The notes beneath the pieces were generated by a model. That model did not search any database. It saw nothing but the letters and a program-made list of their open reading frames with translations, and had not been told where the DNA came from. Both the position numbers and the translations under genes were made by a program. Positions 32,515 through 41,517 of a stretch of DNA of 62,553 nucleotides are shown piece after piece. Origin of the DNA: Streptomyces sp. ISL-96. Its GTDB lineage: Bacteria; Actinomycetota; Actinomycetes; Streptomycetales; Streptomycetaceae. How positions within the stretch are numbered: position 1 is the first letter of the stretch; the number at the start of each line of letters is the position of its first letter. The DNA lies in NCBI RefSeq assembly GCF_018614035.1, contig NZ_JAGGPA010000044.1, positions 1-62,553 on the forward strand. Reading direction: 5' to 3'.

Positions 32515-34125
32515 TCACACGCGCGCGTCCTCCCGGATGAGCTCCGCCGCCTTCTCGGCGATGGCCACCGTGGGGGCCTGCGTGTGTCCCCGAGTGATCC
32601 GGGGCATCACCGAGGCGTCCACCACGCGCAGGCCTTCCACTCCCCTCACACGCAGCCTGGGGTCCGTCACTGACCCGTCGTCGGTGCCCATCCGGCAGGT
32701 GCCGACGGGGTGGTAGAGCGTTTCGCAGGAGTCCCGGATCGTCCGGGCCAGGGCCTCGTCGTCGACGATCCCCGGGTACGGCGCCATCGGGCCCGCCGTG
32801 TACGGCGCGAACGCGCTGTCCGCGAAGAGGGCTTCGGCCCGGCGCACACCCGCTGTGAGGCGGCGCAGGTCGGAGGCGTCCGTCAGGTATCCGGGGTCGA
32901 TACGCGGCGCCGAAGTCGCCTGGTCGTCGGTCAGGGTGATGCGGCCCTCGCTCGCGGGCTGGAGCAGGATCACACCGATGGTGACACCGTGCTCGGTCGG
33001 CGGCGTGAGGCCGTGCTGGACGAACGGCCCCGGAGCGTAGATCAACTCGATGTCGGGCGCGTCCAGTTCCGGCGTACTGCGGACAAAGGCGACAGCCTCT
33101 CCGACGTTTGAGGTGAGCGGTCCGCGCCCGGACAGCAGGAAGCGGCCCACGTTCCTGAGCGTGTCCGCCCCGGTCAGCGTGACCGGCAGCGGGCAGCGCA
33201 TGGTCACCGCCGTGGACAGGTGGTCCTGAAGGTGCCGGCCCACGTCGGGTGAGACCGCCCGCAGCTCCACTCCGGTCTCCCGCAGATGCTCCGGGTCTCC
33301 GATGCCGGAGAGCATCAGCAACTGCGGGGAGCCGATGGCGCCCGCGCTGAGGATCACCTCGCGGCGGGCGCGCAGTACGTTCCCCGAGGCCGTCACCACC
33401 CCCGTCACACGCGTGCCTTCGAAAGCGAGCCGCCGTACCCGGACATCGGTGATGACGTCCAGATTGGGTCGGCGCGCGGCCGGTTTGAGATAGCCGTCGG
33501 CCGTGCTCCAGCGCCGGCCGGCCCGCTGGTTGACCGGGGTCAGGGAGAAGCCGCTGGGATCCGGGACGTTCAGTTCCGGCAGCTCCGTGAGACCGGTGCT
33601 CCGGCAGGCTTCGAGGAAGGCGGCCGTGGTCGGGTTCGGATCGCGCGGCGGCGCTATGGACAGCGGCCCCTCGGTTCCGTACACCGAGGGCCGGCCGGAA
33701 CCGTCGGGCGCGGCGCCGGTCCACCCTTCCGCCCGCCGGAAGTAGGGCACGATCCCGTCGTGCGACCACTCGGGCCCGGCCGCCTCGCCCCACGCGTCGT
33801 AGTCGTCGCGGTGGCCGCGTACCCACATCATCGCGTTGACCGACGAACAGCCGCCCAGCACGTGGCCGCGTGGCCAGTACAGCTCGCGGCCGCCGAGCTC
33901 GGTCTGCTTGGCGGTGCTGAAGTCCCAGTCGTAGGGCGTCTTGAAGAGTTTGGGGAAGGCCGCGGGTACGCGGATCTCGGTCTTACGGTCCTTCCCGCCC
34001 GACTCGACGATCGCGACGCGCACCGTGGGGTCCTCGGAGAGGCGGGCGGCGAGCACACAGCCCGCCGACCCGGCTCCGACGATGACGTAGTCGTACCCGG
34101 TCGTTGCCTGCCTGCTGCTCAACAT
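32515..34125 (-). CDS. GMC-family FAD oxidoreductase
   Basis: A 536-residue glucose-methanol-choline oxidoreductase, cytosolic. FAD-binding GAGSAGCVLAARLSED (about 17-32) and the GMC signature YWPRGHVLGGCSSVNAM are clear; a second signature is GAIGSPQLLMLSGIG. The catalytic His is in YHPVGTCRMGTD and the second catalytic residue is probably the His in ITRGHTQAPT. It would oxidise an alcohol to an aldehyde or ketone; choline is possible but unproven. The nearest genes on its strand are a WhiB-like regulator upstream (80 bp) and the large repeat protein downstream. Confidence 0.9.
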   Translation of the reverse strand: MLSSRQATTGYDYVIVGAGSAGCVLAARLSEDPTVRVAIVESGGKDRKTEIRVPAAFPKLFKTPYDWDFSTAKQTELGGRELYWPRGHVLGGCSSVNAMMWVRGHRDDYDAWGEAAGPEWSHDGIVPYFRRAEGWTGAAPDGSGRPSVYGTEGPLSIAPPRDPNPTTAAFLEACRSTGLTELPELNVPDPSGFSLTPVNQRAGRRWSTADGYLKPAARRPNLDVITDVRVRRLAFEGTRVTGVVTASGNVLRARREVILSAGAIGSPQLLMLSGIGDPEHLRETGVELRAVSPDVGRHLQDHLSTAVTMRCPLPVTLTGADTLRNVGRFLLSGRGPLTSNVGEAVAFVRSTPELDAPDIELIYAPGPFVQHGLTPPTEHGVTIGVILLQPASEGRITLTDDQATSAPRIDPGYLTDASDLRRLTAGVRRAEALFADSAFAPYTAGPMAPYPGIVDDEALARTIRDSCETLYHPVGTCRMGTDDGSVTDPRLRVRGVEGLRVVDASVMPRITRGHTQAPTVAIAEKAAELIREDARV

Positions 34126-34189
34126 GTCCCCCTGGCCTGTTCGCTGACGGTGCGGACCTCAGCATGGACCGCTCCCCGCCGCCGTGCCA

Positions 34190-34207
34190 GAGGGCATGAG
34201 AGCCCTC
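34190..34207 (-). terminator. Short hairpin at end of WhiB-like gene
   Basis: GAGGGC (34190-34195) pairs with GCCCTC (34202-34207) around 6 nt and overlaps the stop codon of the WhiB-like gene. Confidence 0.4.
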
Positions 34208-34451
34208 AGCGGGGGCCGCGCCTGAGGCGCAGTCGTTCCTTCTCGGAAAGTCCGCCCCAGACGCCGAACCGCTCGTCGTTCGTGAGCGCGTACTCCAGGC
34301 ACGCCACCCGCCCTTCGCAGGCGCCGCAGAGCTGCTTGGCCTCGCGGGTGGAGCTGCCGGGGGCCGGGAAGAAGAACTCGGGCCCGGCCTGGGCGCACAG
34401 TGCTGTCTCCTGCCAGGAGAGTTCGCGTTCGGCAGTGATGTTGGTCGGCAT
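34206..34451 (-). CDS. WhiB-like iron-sulfur regulator
   Basis: An 81-residue Wbl protein. Four cysteines that would hold a [4Fe-4S] cluster are present: one in ETALCAQ and three in LCGACEGRVACLEYA (C-x2-C-x5-C). The GVWGG turn and basic tail SEKERLRLRRG complete the family pattern. Body sequence (ELSWQETALCAQ, STREAKQLCGACE, DERFGVWGGLSE) is closest to WhiB itself among the paralogues I remember. Wbl proteins partner with sigma factors to sense redox or NO and control development or drug tolerance. The ATG at 34451 is taken; GTG at 34460 would add three residues. It sits between laccase and GMC genes on one strand. Confidence 0.9.
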   Translation of the reverse strand: MPTNITAERELSWQETALCAQAGPEFFFPAPGSSTREAKQLCGACEGRVACLEYALTNDERFGVWGGLSEKERLRLRRGPR

Positions 34452-34474
34452 GCCGCACACGCTGCCCCGCGGGG

Positions 34475-34496
34475 ATCAACGTCCGATCAACGTCCG
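34475..34496. repeat. Tandem 11-nt repeat upstream of WhiB-like gene
   Basis: ATCAACGTCCG occurs twice in tandem, followed by CTCAAC, about 25-45 bp before the WhiB-like start. On the minus strand it reads CGGACGTTGAT twice, which could be paired sites for a regulator. Confidence 0.5.
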
Positions 34497-34549
34497 CTCA
34501 ACACCACCGACCACACGAACTCCGGATTGCCGGGAATAAGGACCCCGCC

Positions 34550-35527
34550 TCAGTGATCGTGACCTGCCGGATGGTGCGGCTCGTACCCCGGAATCGTGCC
34601 GTCCGGCTTGGCGACCAGGAAGAGCCCGGCCATCCCCATGTCGGAATGGCTTTGAACATGGCAGTGATACATCCACGCGCCCGCGCCCACGTGTTCACCC
34701 GCGATGATCTGGAAACCGAACGAGTCCGCCGGCCCCGTGATCTTGTTGTCGACCACACGGCTGGGGTCGTCGGGGCCGGTCAGCAGCCCCGTCCTGTTGT
34801 CCGCCCACCGGTGACCGTGCATATGGAACGTGTGGTAGAACTCGCCATGCGTGATCATGACGATCTCCACCCGGTCCCCCACCGTGGCCTCGAAGTTGGG
34901 ACTCCGGTGACCCGGCTTGTTGTTGATCGTCATGTCGTTGAAGACGATGGTGAAGGTCCTGTCCGGCAGGATGTCGCCCTTCCGCCGTACGATCACCCCA
35001 CCGTAAAGCCCTTTGCGGATGCCGCCCGTGCCGTGGTCCGTGCCGACCACGTGGTCGTGGTAGTGCCAGTAACCCGCGCTGCCGGCCCGCCAGGTGCCGT
35101 CCTTGCGCCGCCCGGGGACGTGCGTACGCCAGGTGTACGTCCGGGTCCCGCCGGGCTCGACATGACTTCGGCTCAGCTTCGTGCCGTCACTCGCGACGTC
35201 GTAGTCGACACCGTGCACGTGAAGACTGACCGGCACGTCCAGCGTGTTCTCGAACTCGATGTGTACGGTGTCGCCTTCGACGATCTCGATCAGCGGCCCG
35301 GGCACCGACGCCTTGCCCTTCTCGAAGCCGTAGCCCAGCTGCCCGTCGGGCAGCTTCTCGGCGTACATCTTCAGCCGGTGGATCCGGCCGCCGGCCGGCG
35401 CGGTCTTCGGCGGGCCCTCGGCCGCCACCGCGGAGGGGCCGGATTCGGTGAGCGACAACGATGTCACGCCGGTCGCCGCGACCGCCCCGCCAGCCAGCAA
35501 CTGTCGGTTGAAGCTTCGTCTGTCCAT
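34550..35527 (-). CDS. slac: Two-domain small laccase (SLAC/EpoA type)
   Basis: A 325-residue exported multicopper oxidase. It begins MDRRSFNRQLLAGG, a twin-arginine (Tat) signal, so copper is loaded before export. Copper-binding motifs are all present: HVHG, YWHYHDH, HTFHMHGHRW and MYHCHVQSHSDMGM (type 1 Cys with axial Met). Two cupredoxin domains and the length match the Streptomyces small laccase, which works as a trimer and oxidises phenols while reducing O2 to water. The ATG at 35527 has GGGGAG 7 nt upstream. It is divergent from the ThuA/cupredoxin-type exported pair. Confidence 0.94.
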   Translation of the reverse strand: MDRRSFNRQLLAGGAVAATGVTSLSLTESGPSAVAAEGPPKTAPAGGRIHRLKMYAEKLPDGQLGYGFEKGKASVPGPLIEIVEGDTVHIEFENTLDVPVSLHVHGVDYDVASDGTKLSRSHVEPGGTRTYTWRTHVPGRRKDGTWRAGSAGYWHYHDHVVGTDHGTGGIRKGLYGGVIVRRKGDILPDRTFTIVFNDMTINNKPGHRSPNFEATVGDRVEIVMITHGEFYHTFHMHGHRWADNRTGLLTGPDDPSRVVDNKITGPADSFGFQIIAGEHVGAGAWMYHCHVQSHSDMGMAGLFLVAKPDGTIPGYEPHHPAGHDH

Positions 35528-35633
35528 TGCCTGACTCCCCACCCACGTACGGAGATTGACGGGCACACCGTAGCGGGACGAGCCCAGTTCATCCACACCA
35601 AGGACAAAGGTCGCGCTATTCCGGTCATACCTC

Positions 35634-35662
35634 TTGGCGCGTCGCGAAAAGAGGTCTAGCTT
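35634..35662 (+). promoter_or_regulatory. Promoter of ThuA/cupredoxin operon
   Basis: TTGGCG (35634-35639) and TAGCTT (35657-35662) are separated by 17 bp. Transcription would start near 35669, giving a leader of about 33 nt to the ATG at 35702, which has GGGTGA 4 nt upstream. Confidence 0.55.
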
Positions 35663-35701
35663 CGTCGCCGTTCCTGTGACCACTGAGGGATGGGTGAACA
35701 C

Positions 35702-38197
35702 ATGCATCGCGCACCACATCACCGGTCAAAACCCCGACGCGCACTGACAGCGGCCCTGACGGCCGGAGTTGTCGCATCCGGCCTGCTCGGCGGCACGGCC
35801 GCCTCCGCCAAACCGTATCCGGAACCCTCGCCAACCGACGCGACAACGTTGTCTCTCCCCGCGCTGCCGTCTCCGCCCGGCGGCGCGAATGTCCGCGTGC
35901 TGGTCTTCCACGGATCGGCAGGCGCCGACGAGCCACCGACCGTCAACGCCGGTATCGAGGCCATCGAGAAGATCGGCCAGTCCGGTCCCGCCGCGCAGCG
36001 CTTCCGCGTGGAGGCCACGGACGACGCGAGCGTCTTCACCACCGCCAAGCTCGGCAAGTTCAACGCCGTCGTCTTCCTCACCGGCGGCGGCGATGTGCTC
36101 GATCCGGAGCAGGAGGCGGGCCTGGAGGCGTACATGGAAGCAGGCGGCGGCTTCCTCGGCATCCACGACGCGGCGCGCACCGAGCCGTACTCCGACTGGT
36201 TCGGCGGCCTGATCGGCGCGCGGCCCGCCGCCGGCGGACCCACGAACGTACAGCGCGCGACGGTGGAGGTCGGCGACCGGCAGCACCCCGCGACCACCGG
36301 CCTGCCGCTCCAGTGGAAGCGCCCCGACAAGTGGCTCAACTGGTCGAAGAATCCGTCCGGCGACGTCCACACCGTGGCGCGCGTCCGTGAGGCGACGTAC
36401 AAGCCGGGCACGAGCGCCAACGGCTGGGACCATCCCGTCTCCTGGTGCCGCGACTACGACGGTGGCCGGTCCTTCTACACCGGCATGGGGGGTACGGCCG
36501 AGTCCTTCCAGGAGACGGACTTCCGCGACCACCTCCGGGGCGCCCTCCAGTGGACGACACGCCTCGCTCGCGCCGACTGCAAGGCGAGCGTCAACGCCAA
36601 CTACAAGGCCGAGCGCCTCACCGCGCCCAACCAGCCGGGCCAGTCCGACCAGATCGGGGAGCCGCACGGCCTGGTGACGGCCAAGGACGGCCGGGTCATC
36701 TACATCGGCCGGGGCGGCGGCGACAACAACGCGCCGGTCGTGACCGACTGGAACAACCCGGACATCGGCAAGGGCCAGGGCCAGATCCACGTCTACGACC
36801 CGAAGACCAAGAAGGTCACGCTCGCGGGCGCCCTCACCGTCTTCGGCAACAAGGGCGGCGGCGACGAGCTGGTCAAGAACGAGGAGGGCCTGCTCGGCGT
36901 CGAGACGGACCCCGGCTTCCTCACCAACGGCTGGGTGTACCTGCACTACACACCCCACGCGCGGATCAACCGCGACACGCGCATGGCCGAGCGCCGGGTC
37001 TCCCGCTTCACGCTCGACCTCGCCACCAACAAACTGGACCTCGCCTCCGAGAAGGTCCTGCTCAAGTGGCCGGTGCAGATCCACAGTTGCTGCCACGCGG
37101 GCGGCGGCCTGGCCTGGGACTCGAAGCAGAATCTGTACATCGCGACGGGTGACAACAACTCCTCCCGCTTCAGCGACGGTTACTCCGGCAACAACCCGGA
37201 GCCGAACTTCAAGGGCGTGTCCTTCGCGGACGCCCGCCGTACCGCCGGCAACACCAACAACCTCAACGGCAAGATCCTGCGGATCCACCCCGAGGACGAC
37301 GGTACGTACACGCTCCCCGAGGGCAATCTCTTCACCGGCAAGGAGCCGGACGAGGGCGGCGGCAAGACGCGCGGTGAGATCTACGTGATGGGCGTGCGCA
37401 ATCCGGCGCGCATCGCGGTCGATCCGAAGACCGACATCCTGTACGCCGGCTGGGTCGGCCCGGACGCGGGGGCGCCGAGCACCACGTGGGGCCCGGCGAA
37501 GTACGACACGTTCGCCGCGATCACGAAGCCGGGCAACCACGGCTGGCCGTACTGCATGGGCAACAACCAGCCGTACCGCGACCGGAACCTTCCCGACCCG
37601 ACAAAGCCGCTGGGCTGGTACGACTGCGCGCATCCCAAGAACGAGTCCCCCAACAACGACGGCCTGGTCAAGCTCCCGCCCATCACGCCCAACACCATCT
37701 GGTACTCGCCCCAGGGCGGCGGCGTCGACTACCCGCGCGACGCCAACGGCGTGCCGAGCTACAAGCAGGAGGAACAGAAAATCCTCCTGCCCTGGCTCAA
37801 GGGCGGCGGCCAGGCGACGATGAACGGCCCGGTCTACCGCTATGACGCGACCAGCGACAGCCCGGACAAGTGGCCCGCGTACTGGGACGGCAAGTGGTTC
37901 GTCGGGGACTTCTACGACGGCGACCAGCCGCGCCACGCCGTGCTGACCGACCCCAGGACGGTCGGCAACGGCGGACTGCCCACGCACGCCGAGTCGCTGA
38001 AGAAGATCATCCCGGTGGGCGCGGACGGCATCCGCAACCTCATGGACTGGAAGTTCGGGCCGGACGGCTCGCTCTATGTCCTCGACTACGGACGCGGGTT
38101 CTTCACCTCGGACGCCAAGTCGGCGCTGTGGCGCGTGACGTACAAGGGAGGCGAGCCGACACCGGCCGCCACGGATCTGGCCAGGAAGGCGGAGTAG
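35702..38197 (+). CDS. Exported ThuA - sugar-dehydrogenase-like propeller fusion
   Basis: An 831-residue secreted protein. A signal peptide ends about residue 36. Residues about 60-285 are a ThuA-like domain (RVLVFHGS, AVVFLTGGGDVLDPEQEAGLEAYM, GGGFLGIHDAA, HPVSWCRDYDGGRSFYTGMG), a class I glutamine-amidotransferase-like fold seen in trehalose/3-keto-sugar clusters. From about 300 a six-bladed glucose/sorbosone-dehydrogenase-like propeller follows (GVETDPGF, YLHYTP, GGLAWDSKQNLYIATGDN, GNHGWPYCMGNNQPY). PQQ or another cofactor may bind. The ATG at 35702 is preferred to 35690. Three bases separate its stop from the next gene, so both are expected to be made together. Confidence 0.85.
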   Translation: MHRAPHHRSKPRRALTAALTAGVVASGLLGGTAASAKPYPEPSPTDATTLSLPALPSPPGGANVRVLVFHGSAGADEPPTVNAGIEAIEKIGQSGPAAQRFRVEATDDASVFTTAKLGKFNAVVFLTGGGDVLDPEQEAGLEAYMEAGGGFLGIHDAARTEPYSDWFGGLIGARPAAGGPTNVQRATVEVGDRQHPATTGLPLQWKRPDKWLNWSKNPSGDVHTVARVREATYKPGTSANGWDHPVSWCRDYDGGRSFYTGMGGTAESFQETDFRDHLRGALQWTTRLARADCKASVNANYKAERLTAPNQPGQSDQIGEPHGLVTAKDGRVIYIGRGGGDNNAPVVTDWNNPDIGKGQGQIHVYDPKTKKVTLAGALTVFGNKGGGDELVKNEEGLLGVETDPGFLTNGWVYLHYTPHARINRDTRMAERRVSRFTLDLATNKLDLASEKVLLKWPVQIHSCCHAGGGLAWDSKQNLYIATGDNNSSRFSDGYSGNNPEPNFKGVSFADARRTAGNTNNLNGKILRIHPEDDGTYTLPEGNLFTGKEPDEGGGKTRGEIYVMGVRNPARIAVDPKTDILYAGWVGPDAGAPSTTWGPAKYDTFAAITKPGNHGWPYCMGNNQPYRDRNLPDPTKPLGWYDCAHPKNESPNNDGLVKLPPITPNTIWYSPQGGGVDYPRDANGVPSYKQEEQKILLPWLKGGGQATMNGPVYRYDATSDSPDKWPAYWDGKWFVGDFYDGDQPRHAVLTDPRTVGNGGLPTHAESLKKIIPVGADGIRNLMDWKFGPDGSLYVLDYGRGFFTSDAKSALWRVTYKGGEPTPAATDLARKAE

Positions 38198-38200
38198 GCA

Positions 38201-40417
38201 GTGAAGCTGAAACGAAGAGCTCCTCATCTGTGGACGGTGCTCGCGGTCACCCTGCTGATGGTCCTAGGCCTGACGTCGACGGCGGCGTACGGCCGTGGGG
38301 ACGACGCCGCAGCCAGGTCCGCTGCCGCCCAGACCCTCACCTGGACCGCAGGCGACCCCATCGACCGCTACCTGACCTTCCCCCGAACAGCGGTGGCGGG
38401 CGAGACGACGATCGTCTTCGAGAACAGCGCGGCGACCGGCAACACGACCGGGATGCCACACACGCTGACGTTCGACGTGTCGGACCCCGAGTACAACAAC
38501 GACGTACAGCTGAACATCCTCGCCAACCCGAGCGACGCCCAGGGCGGCAAGCACACCGCCACCGTCACCCTCACACCCGGCCGGTACTTCTACCACTGCA
38601 CCATCCCCGGCCACGGCTCGATGCAGGGCATCCTCACCGTCACCGAGGGAGGCGGCGACGACACCACCGCGCCGGAGACCTCGGCAACCGTCAGCGGCGA
38701 GAAGAACGCCGACGGCGCGTACATCGGGCACGCCTCGGTGAGCGTCGCGGCGACCGACGCGGGCTCCGGCGTGGACAGGATCGAGTACGCCGTCGGGGCG
38801 GCCGGCGCCTGGCAGCCGTACACCGCGCCCGTCATGGTCCACGAGGTCGGTACGCACAAGATCCGCTACCGGGCCACGGACAAGGCGGGCAACACGTCCG
38901 CCGAGAAGTCGGCCGACTTCACCATCGTCGCACCGCCGACGGACGACAAGACACCACCCGAGACGTCAGTGACCGTCAGCGGCGAGAAGAACGCGGAAGG
39001 CCAGTACCTCGGCATGGCGACGGTCACGGTCACCGCGTCCGACACCGGCTCGGGCGTCAACACGATCGAGTACGCACTCGGGGCGTCCGGCGCTTGGACG
39101 GCGTACAACGGCCCGGTCATGGTCCACGAGACGGGCACTCACAAGGTCCGCTATCGCGCCACCGACAAGGCGGGCAACGCGGCCGCCGAGAAGTCGGCCG
39201 ACTTCACGGTCGTCGCGCCGCCGACGGACGACAAGACCCCGCCGCAGACCACCGCGACGGTGACCGGCGACAAGAACGCCGACGGCGCGTACATCACCAG
39301 CGCCAAGGTGACGCTCGCCGCTACGGACGCGGGCGGCTCAGGTGTCGACAAGATCGAGTACTCGCTCGACGGTGGCCCGTACCTCGCCTACACCACACCG
39401 GTGATCGTCGACCGCGTCGGCCGGCACACGGTCGACCACCGGGCGACCGACAAGGCGGGCAACACGTCCGTCGCCAAGCAGGTGGCGTTCACGATCGCGG
39501 AGGGCGGCGGCGTACCCGCGCCGAACTGCCCCGAGCACGACGAGCGGCTGACGGTCATCGTCGGCACGGTGGACACGGGCGTACCCAACCGCGTCACGCG
39601 CAATCGCTGCACAATAAACGAGCTGATCGAGGACGAGAGGGAGTGGACCTCTCAGGCCCTCTTCCTCAAGCACGTCGACACCGTCATCGACAAGCTGCTG
39701 TACGACGGTGTCATCGACGAGCGCGAGCACCGCAAGATCTATCGCGCCGCCAAGCAGTCCGGCATCGGCAAACCGGGCCAGACCGCCGGCTACCGCGATC
39801 TCTTCGACGGTACGCAGTCCTCCTTCGCCAAGTGGCAGCAGGTGGGCGGCGGTTCGTTCGGCCTGAACGCGGACGGCTCGATGACGAGCAGCACCACGAC
39901 GCCCGGCATGGGCATGCTGTGGTTCCCGGAGCGCAAGTACGAGGACTTCTCCCTCAAGCTGCGCTGGCGCGACGACGCACCGGGCACGGGAAACGCCAAC
40001 GCCGGTGTCTTCGTCCGCTTCCCGCAGGTCCACGACCACCCGGAGGAGCCGCGTCCGGAGTGGGTGGCCATCAAGTACGGGCACGAGGTGCAGATCCTGG
40101 ACCGCCCGGACGGCGACATGTACAAGACGAGCTCGGTCTACGGCTTCGACCGCGTGGGTCTGGGCAGCGCGGGCGTCACACCCAAGGGCACCTGGAACGA
40201 CTACGAGATCCGGGTGGAGGGCCAGCACTACTCGGTCTTCCGCAACGGTGTCCTGATCAACGAGTTCGACAACACCGGCGGGCAGGACTTCTACCCGCCG
40301 CGCGCGGACGACCCGGGCTCTGACGGCCGGCGGTACGCCTCCGGCTACATCGGCCTCCAGGTGCACGGGACCACCGACGTGATCTCGTACCGCGACATCC
40401 GCATCAAGCAGCTTTAG
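38201..40417 (+). CDS. Cupredoxin - triple Ig - DUF1080 hydrolase-like exoprotein
   Basis: A 738-residue exported mosaic protein. After a signal peptide (about 1-30) comes a cupredoxin domain (about 45-148) with complete type 1 copper ligands H87, C133, H138, M141 (in MPHTLTF and YHCTIPGHGSM). Three near-identical Ig/OmpL47-type repeats follow (about 155-440), each starting TTAPETS/KTPPETS/KTPPQTT and ending RATDKAGN. A charged linker with two cysteines leads to a C-terminal domain (about 527-738) of the 3-keto-disaccharide hydrolase (DUF1080) lectin-like fold (YRDLFDG, NANAGVFVRFP, WNDYEIRVEG). GGAG lies 6 nt before the GTG. It forms an operon with the ThuA fusion. Confidence 0.85.
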   Translation: MKLKRRAPHLWTVLAVTLLMVLGLTSTAAYGRGDDAAARSAAAQTLTWTAGDPIDRYLTFPRTAVAGETTIVFENSAATGNTTGMPHTLTFDVSDPEYNNDVQLNILANPSDAQGGKHTATVTLTPGRYFYHCTIPGHGSMQGILTVTEGGGDDTTAPETSATVSGEKNADGAYIGHASVSVAATDAGSGVDRIEYAVGAAGAWQPYTAPVMVHEVGTHKIRYRATDKAGNTSAEKSADFTIVAPPTDDKTPPETSVTVSGEKNAEGQYLGMATVTVTASDTGSGVNTIEYALGASGAWTAYNGPVMVHETGTHKVRYRATDKAGNAAAEKSADFTVVAPPTDDKTPPQTTATVTGDKNADGAYITSAKVTLAATDAGGSGVDKIEYSLDGGPYLAYTTPVIVDRVGRHTVDHRATDKAGNTSVAKQVAFTIAEGGGVPAPNCPEHDERLTVIVGTVDTGVPNRVTRNRCTINELIEDEREWTSQALFLKHVDTVIDKLLYDGVIDEREHRKIYRAAKQSGIGKPGQTAGYRDLFDGTQSSFAKWQQVGGGSFGLNADGSMTSSTTTPGMGMLWFPERKYEDFSLKLRWRDDAPGTGNANAGVFVRFPQVHDHPEEPRPEWVAIKYGHEVQILDRPDGDMYKTSSVYGFDRVGLGSAGVTPKGTWNDYEIRVEGQHYSVFRNGVLINEFDNTGGQDFYPPRADDPGSDGRRYASGYIGLQVHGTTDVISYRDIRIKQL

Positions 40418-40424
40418 CGGAGTG

Positions 40425-41510
40425 CTACGCCCCGGCGGGCGCGGCCGCGTGCGCAGGCGCGCGGTCGCGTCCGCCGGGGTGCCGGTGCCGGTACACCCAG
40501 AAGACCGTGGAGGAGACCAGCACCCATCCCGCCAGCACCACGAACGGGAAAGGGTGCTGGTGCCCCTGGAAGTACACGGCTGTGTGCTGGGCGTTGACCG
40601 AAGCGCCCGGCGGCAGCCACTGACCGATGTGGCCGAGTACGGACGGCAGCAGCGGCCAGGACACCGCCCCGCCCGACGACGGGTTTCCCAGGAGCACCAT
40701 CAGCCCCCAGGTGGGGAGCATCGCCCACCGGCCCATCAGGGTGTTGAACATCGTGAAGACCATCCCGGACGTGAACAGCGTGAGCGCCAGAATCAGCCAC
40801 GACTCGACGAACGGCAGATCGAGCGCCCCGAGCAGCCAGTCCACGACGGCGGCGATCGCGAACGCGCCGAGGAGTGAGTAGGCAACGGTGAAGCCGATGC
40901 GCTCGGCGGGGTTCAGCACGCGGGCGTGCACGCTCAGCTGGATCGCCCCGACGAAGCCGATGATGACGGCGGCGAGCGAGATGTAGAAGAGGGCGAGTCC
41001 GCGCGGATCGCCCTCTTGCAGCGGCTTGATGTCCCTGATCGCGACCGGTACACCGGTCTGTTTACCGACCTTCGCGCCCGTCTCGGCGAGCACCTGCGCG
41101 ACCGAGGCGCCCGACGCCCCCGCCACGTCGAGCTCGACGCCACGGCCTCTCATCCGCACAATCGCGAACTCCTCCTGCTCGTCGACGGCGTAGCGCGCCT
41201 CGGAGTAGGTGTCGTAACGGGTCAGGACGAGCGAGGCGTTGAGCGCCTTCTCCATGCCGGTGACGAAAGCCCGGCCGTCCGGTGCGGACATGTCGCCGAC
41301 CACGGCAGTGGGAATCCGGTGCGGGGTGGGGTTGGCCATGGTGTACGTGTAGGAGCCGGCGAAGAGGCCGGCGGCGGCTGCCAGGATGAACAGCAGCACG
41401 AGGGCGGGCAGGAACGGCGACTCCTTGAACGCCGCCCACTTCTCGGCGCGGGTCGGCGCTCTGCCGTGCGCCGGGCCGCGCGGTGCGCCCTCGCCAACGC
41501 CCTCGCTCAT
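40425..41510 (-). CDS. DUF3533/YhgE-like membrane permease protein
   Basis: A 361-residue membrane protein. One hydrophobic segment near residues 33-53 (LPALVLLFILAAAAGLFAGSY) is followed by an extracytoplasmic domain of about 110 residues and then five hydrophobic segments in the C-terminal half, the layout of DUF3533/YhgE-Pip type ABC-2 permease relatives. The function is unknown; related proteins act in export of small molecules or peptides. It is convergent with the cupredoxin gene (7 bp) and ends 7 bp downstream of the LigD-type gene's stop region on the same strand, so the two may be co-transcribed. Confidence 0.7.
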   Translation of the reverse strand: MSEGVGEGAPRGPAHGRAPTRAEKWAAFKESPFLPALVLLFILAAAAGLFAGSYTYTMANPTPHRIPTAVVGDMSAPDGRAFVTGMEKALNASLVLTRYDTYSEARYAVDEQEEFAIVRMRGRGVELDVAGASGASVAQVLAETGAKVGKQTGVPVAIRDIKPLQEGDPRGLALFYISLAAVIIGFVGAIQLSVHARVLNPAERIGFTVAYSLLGAFAIAAVVDWLLGALDLPFVESWLILALTLFTSGMVFTMFNTLMGRWAMLPTWGLMVLLGNPSSGGAVSWPLLPSVLGHIGQWLPPGASVNAQHTAVYFQGHQHPFPFVVLAGWVLVSSTVFWVYRHRHPGGRDRAPAHAAAPAGA

Positions 41511-41517
41511 CCGGCGT

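Noticed and set aside
30000..33826. Several long overlapping frames opposite or out of phase with the repeat protein and GMC genes.
   Set aside because: All are Arg/Pro/Ala-rich shadows; only the minus-strand frames at 29001 and 32515 have family-like sequence.
34550..40417. A classical secondary-metabolite cluster around the oxidases.
   Set aside because: No polyketide, peptide, terpene or RiPP core enzyme lies in the window.
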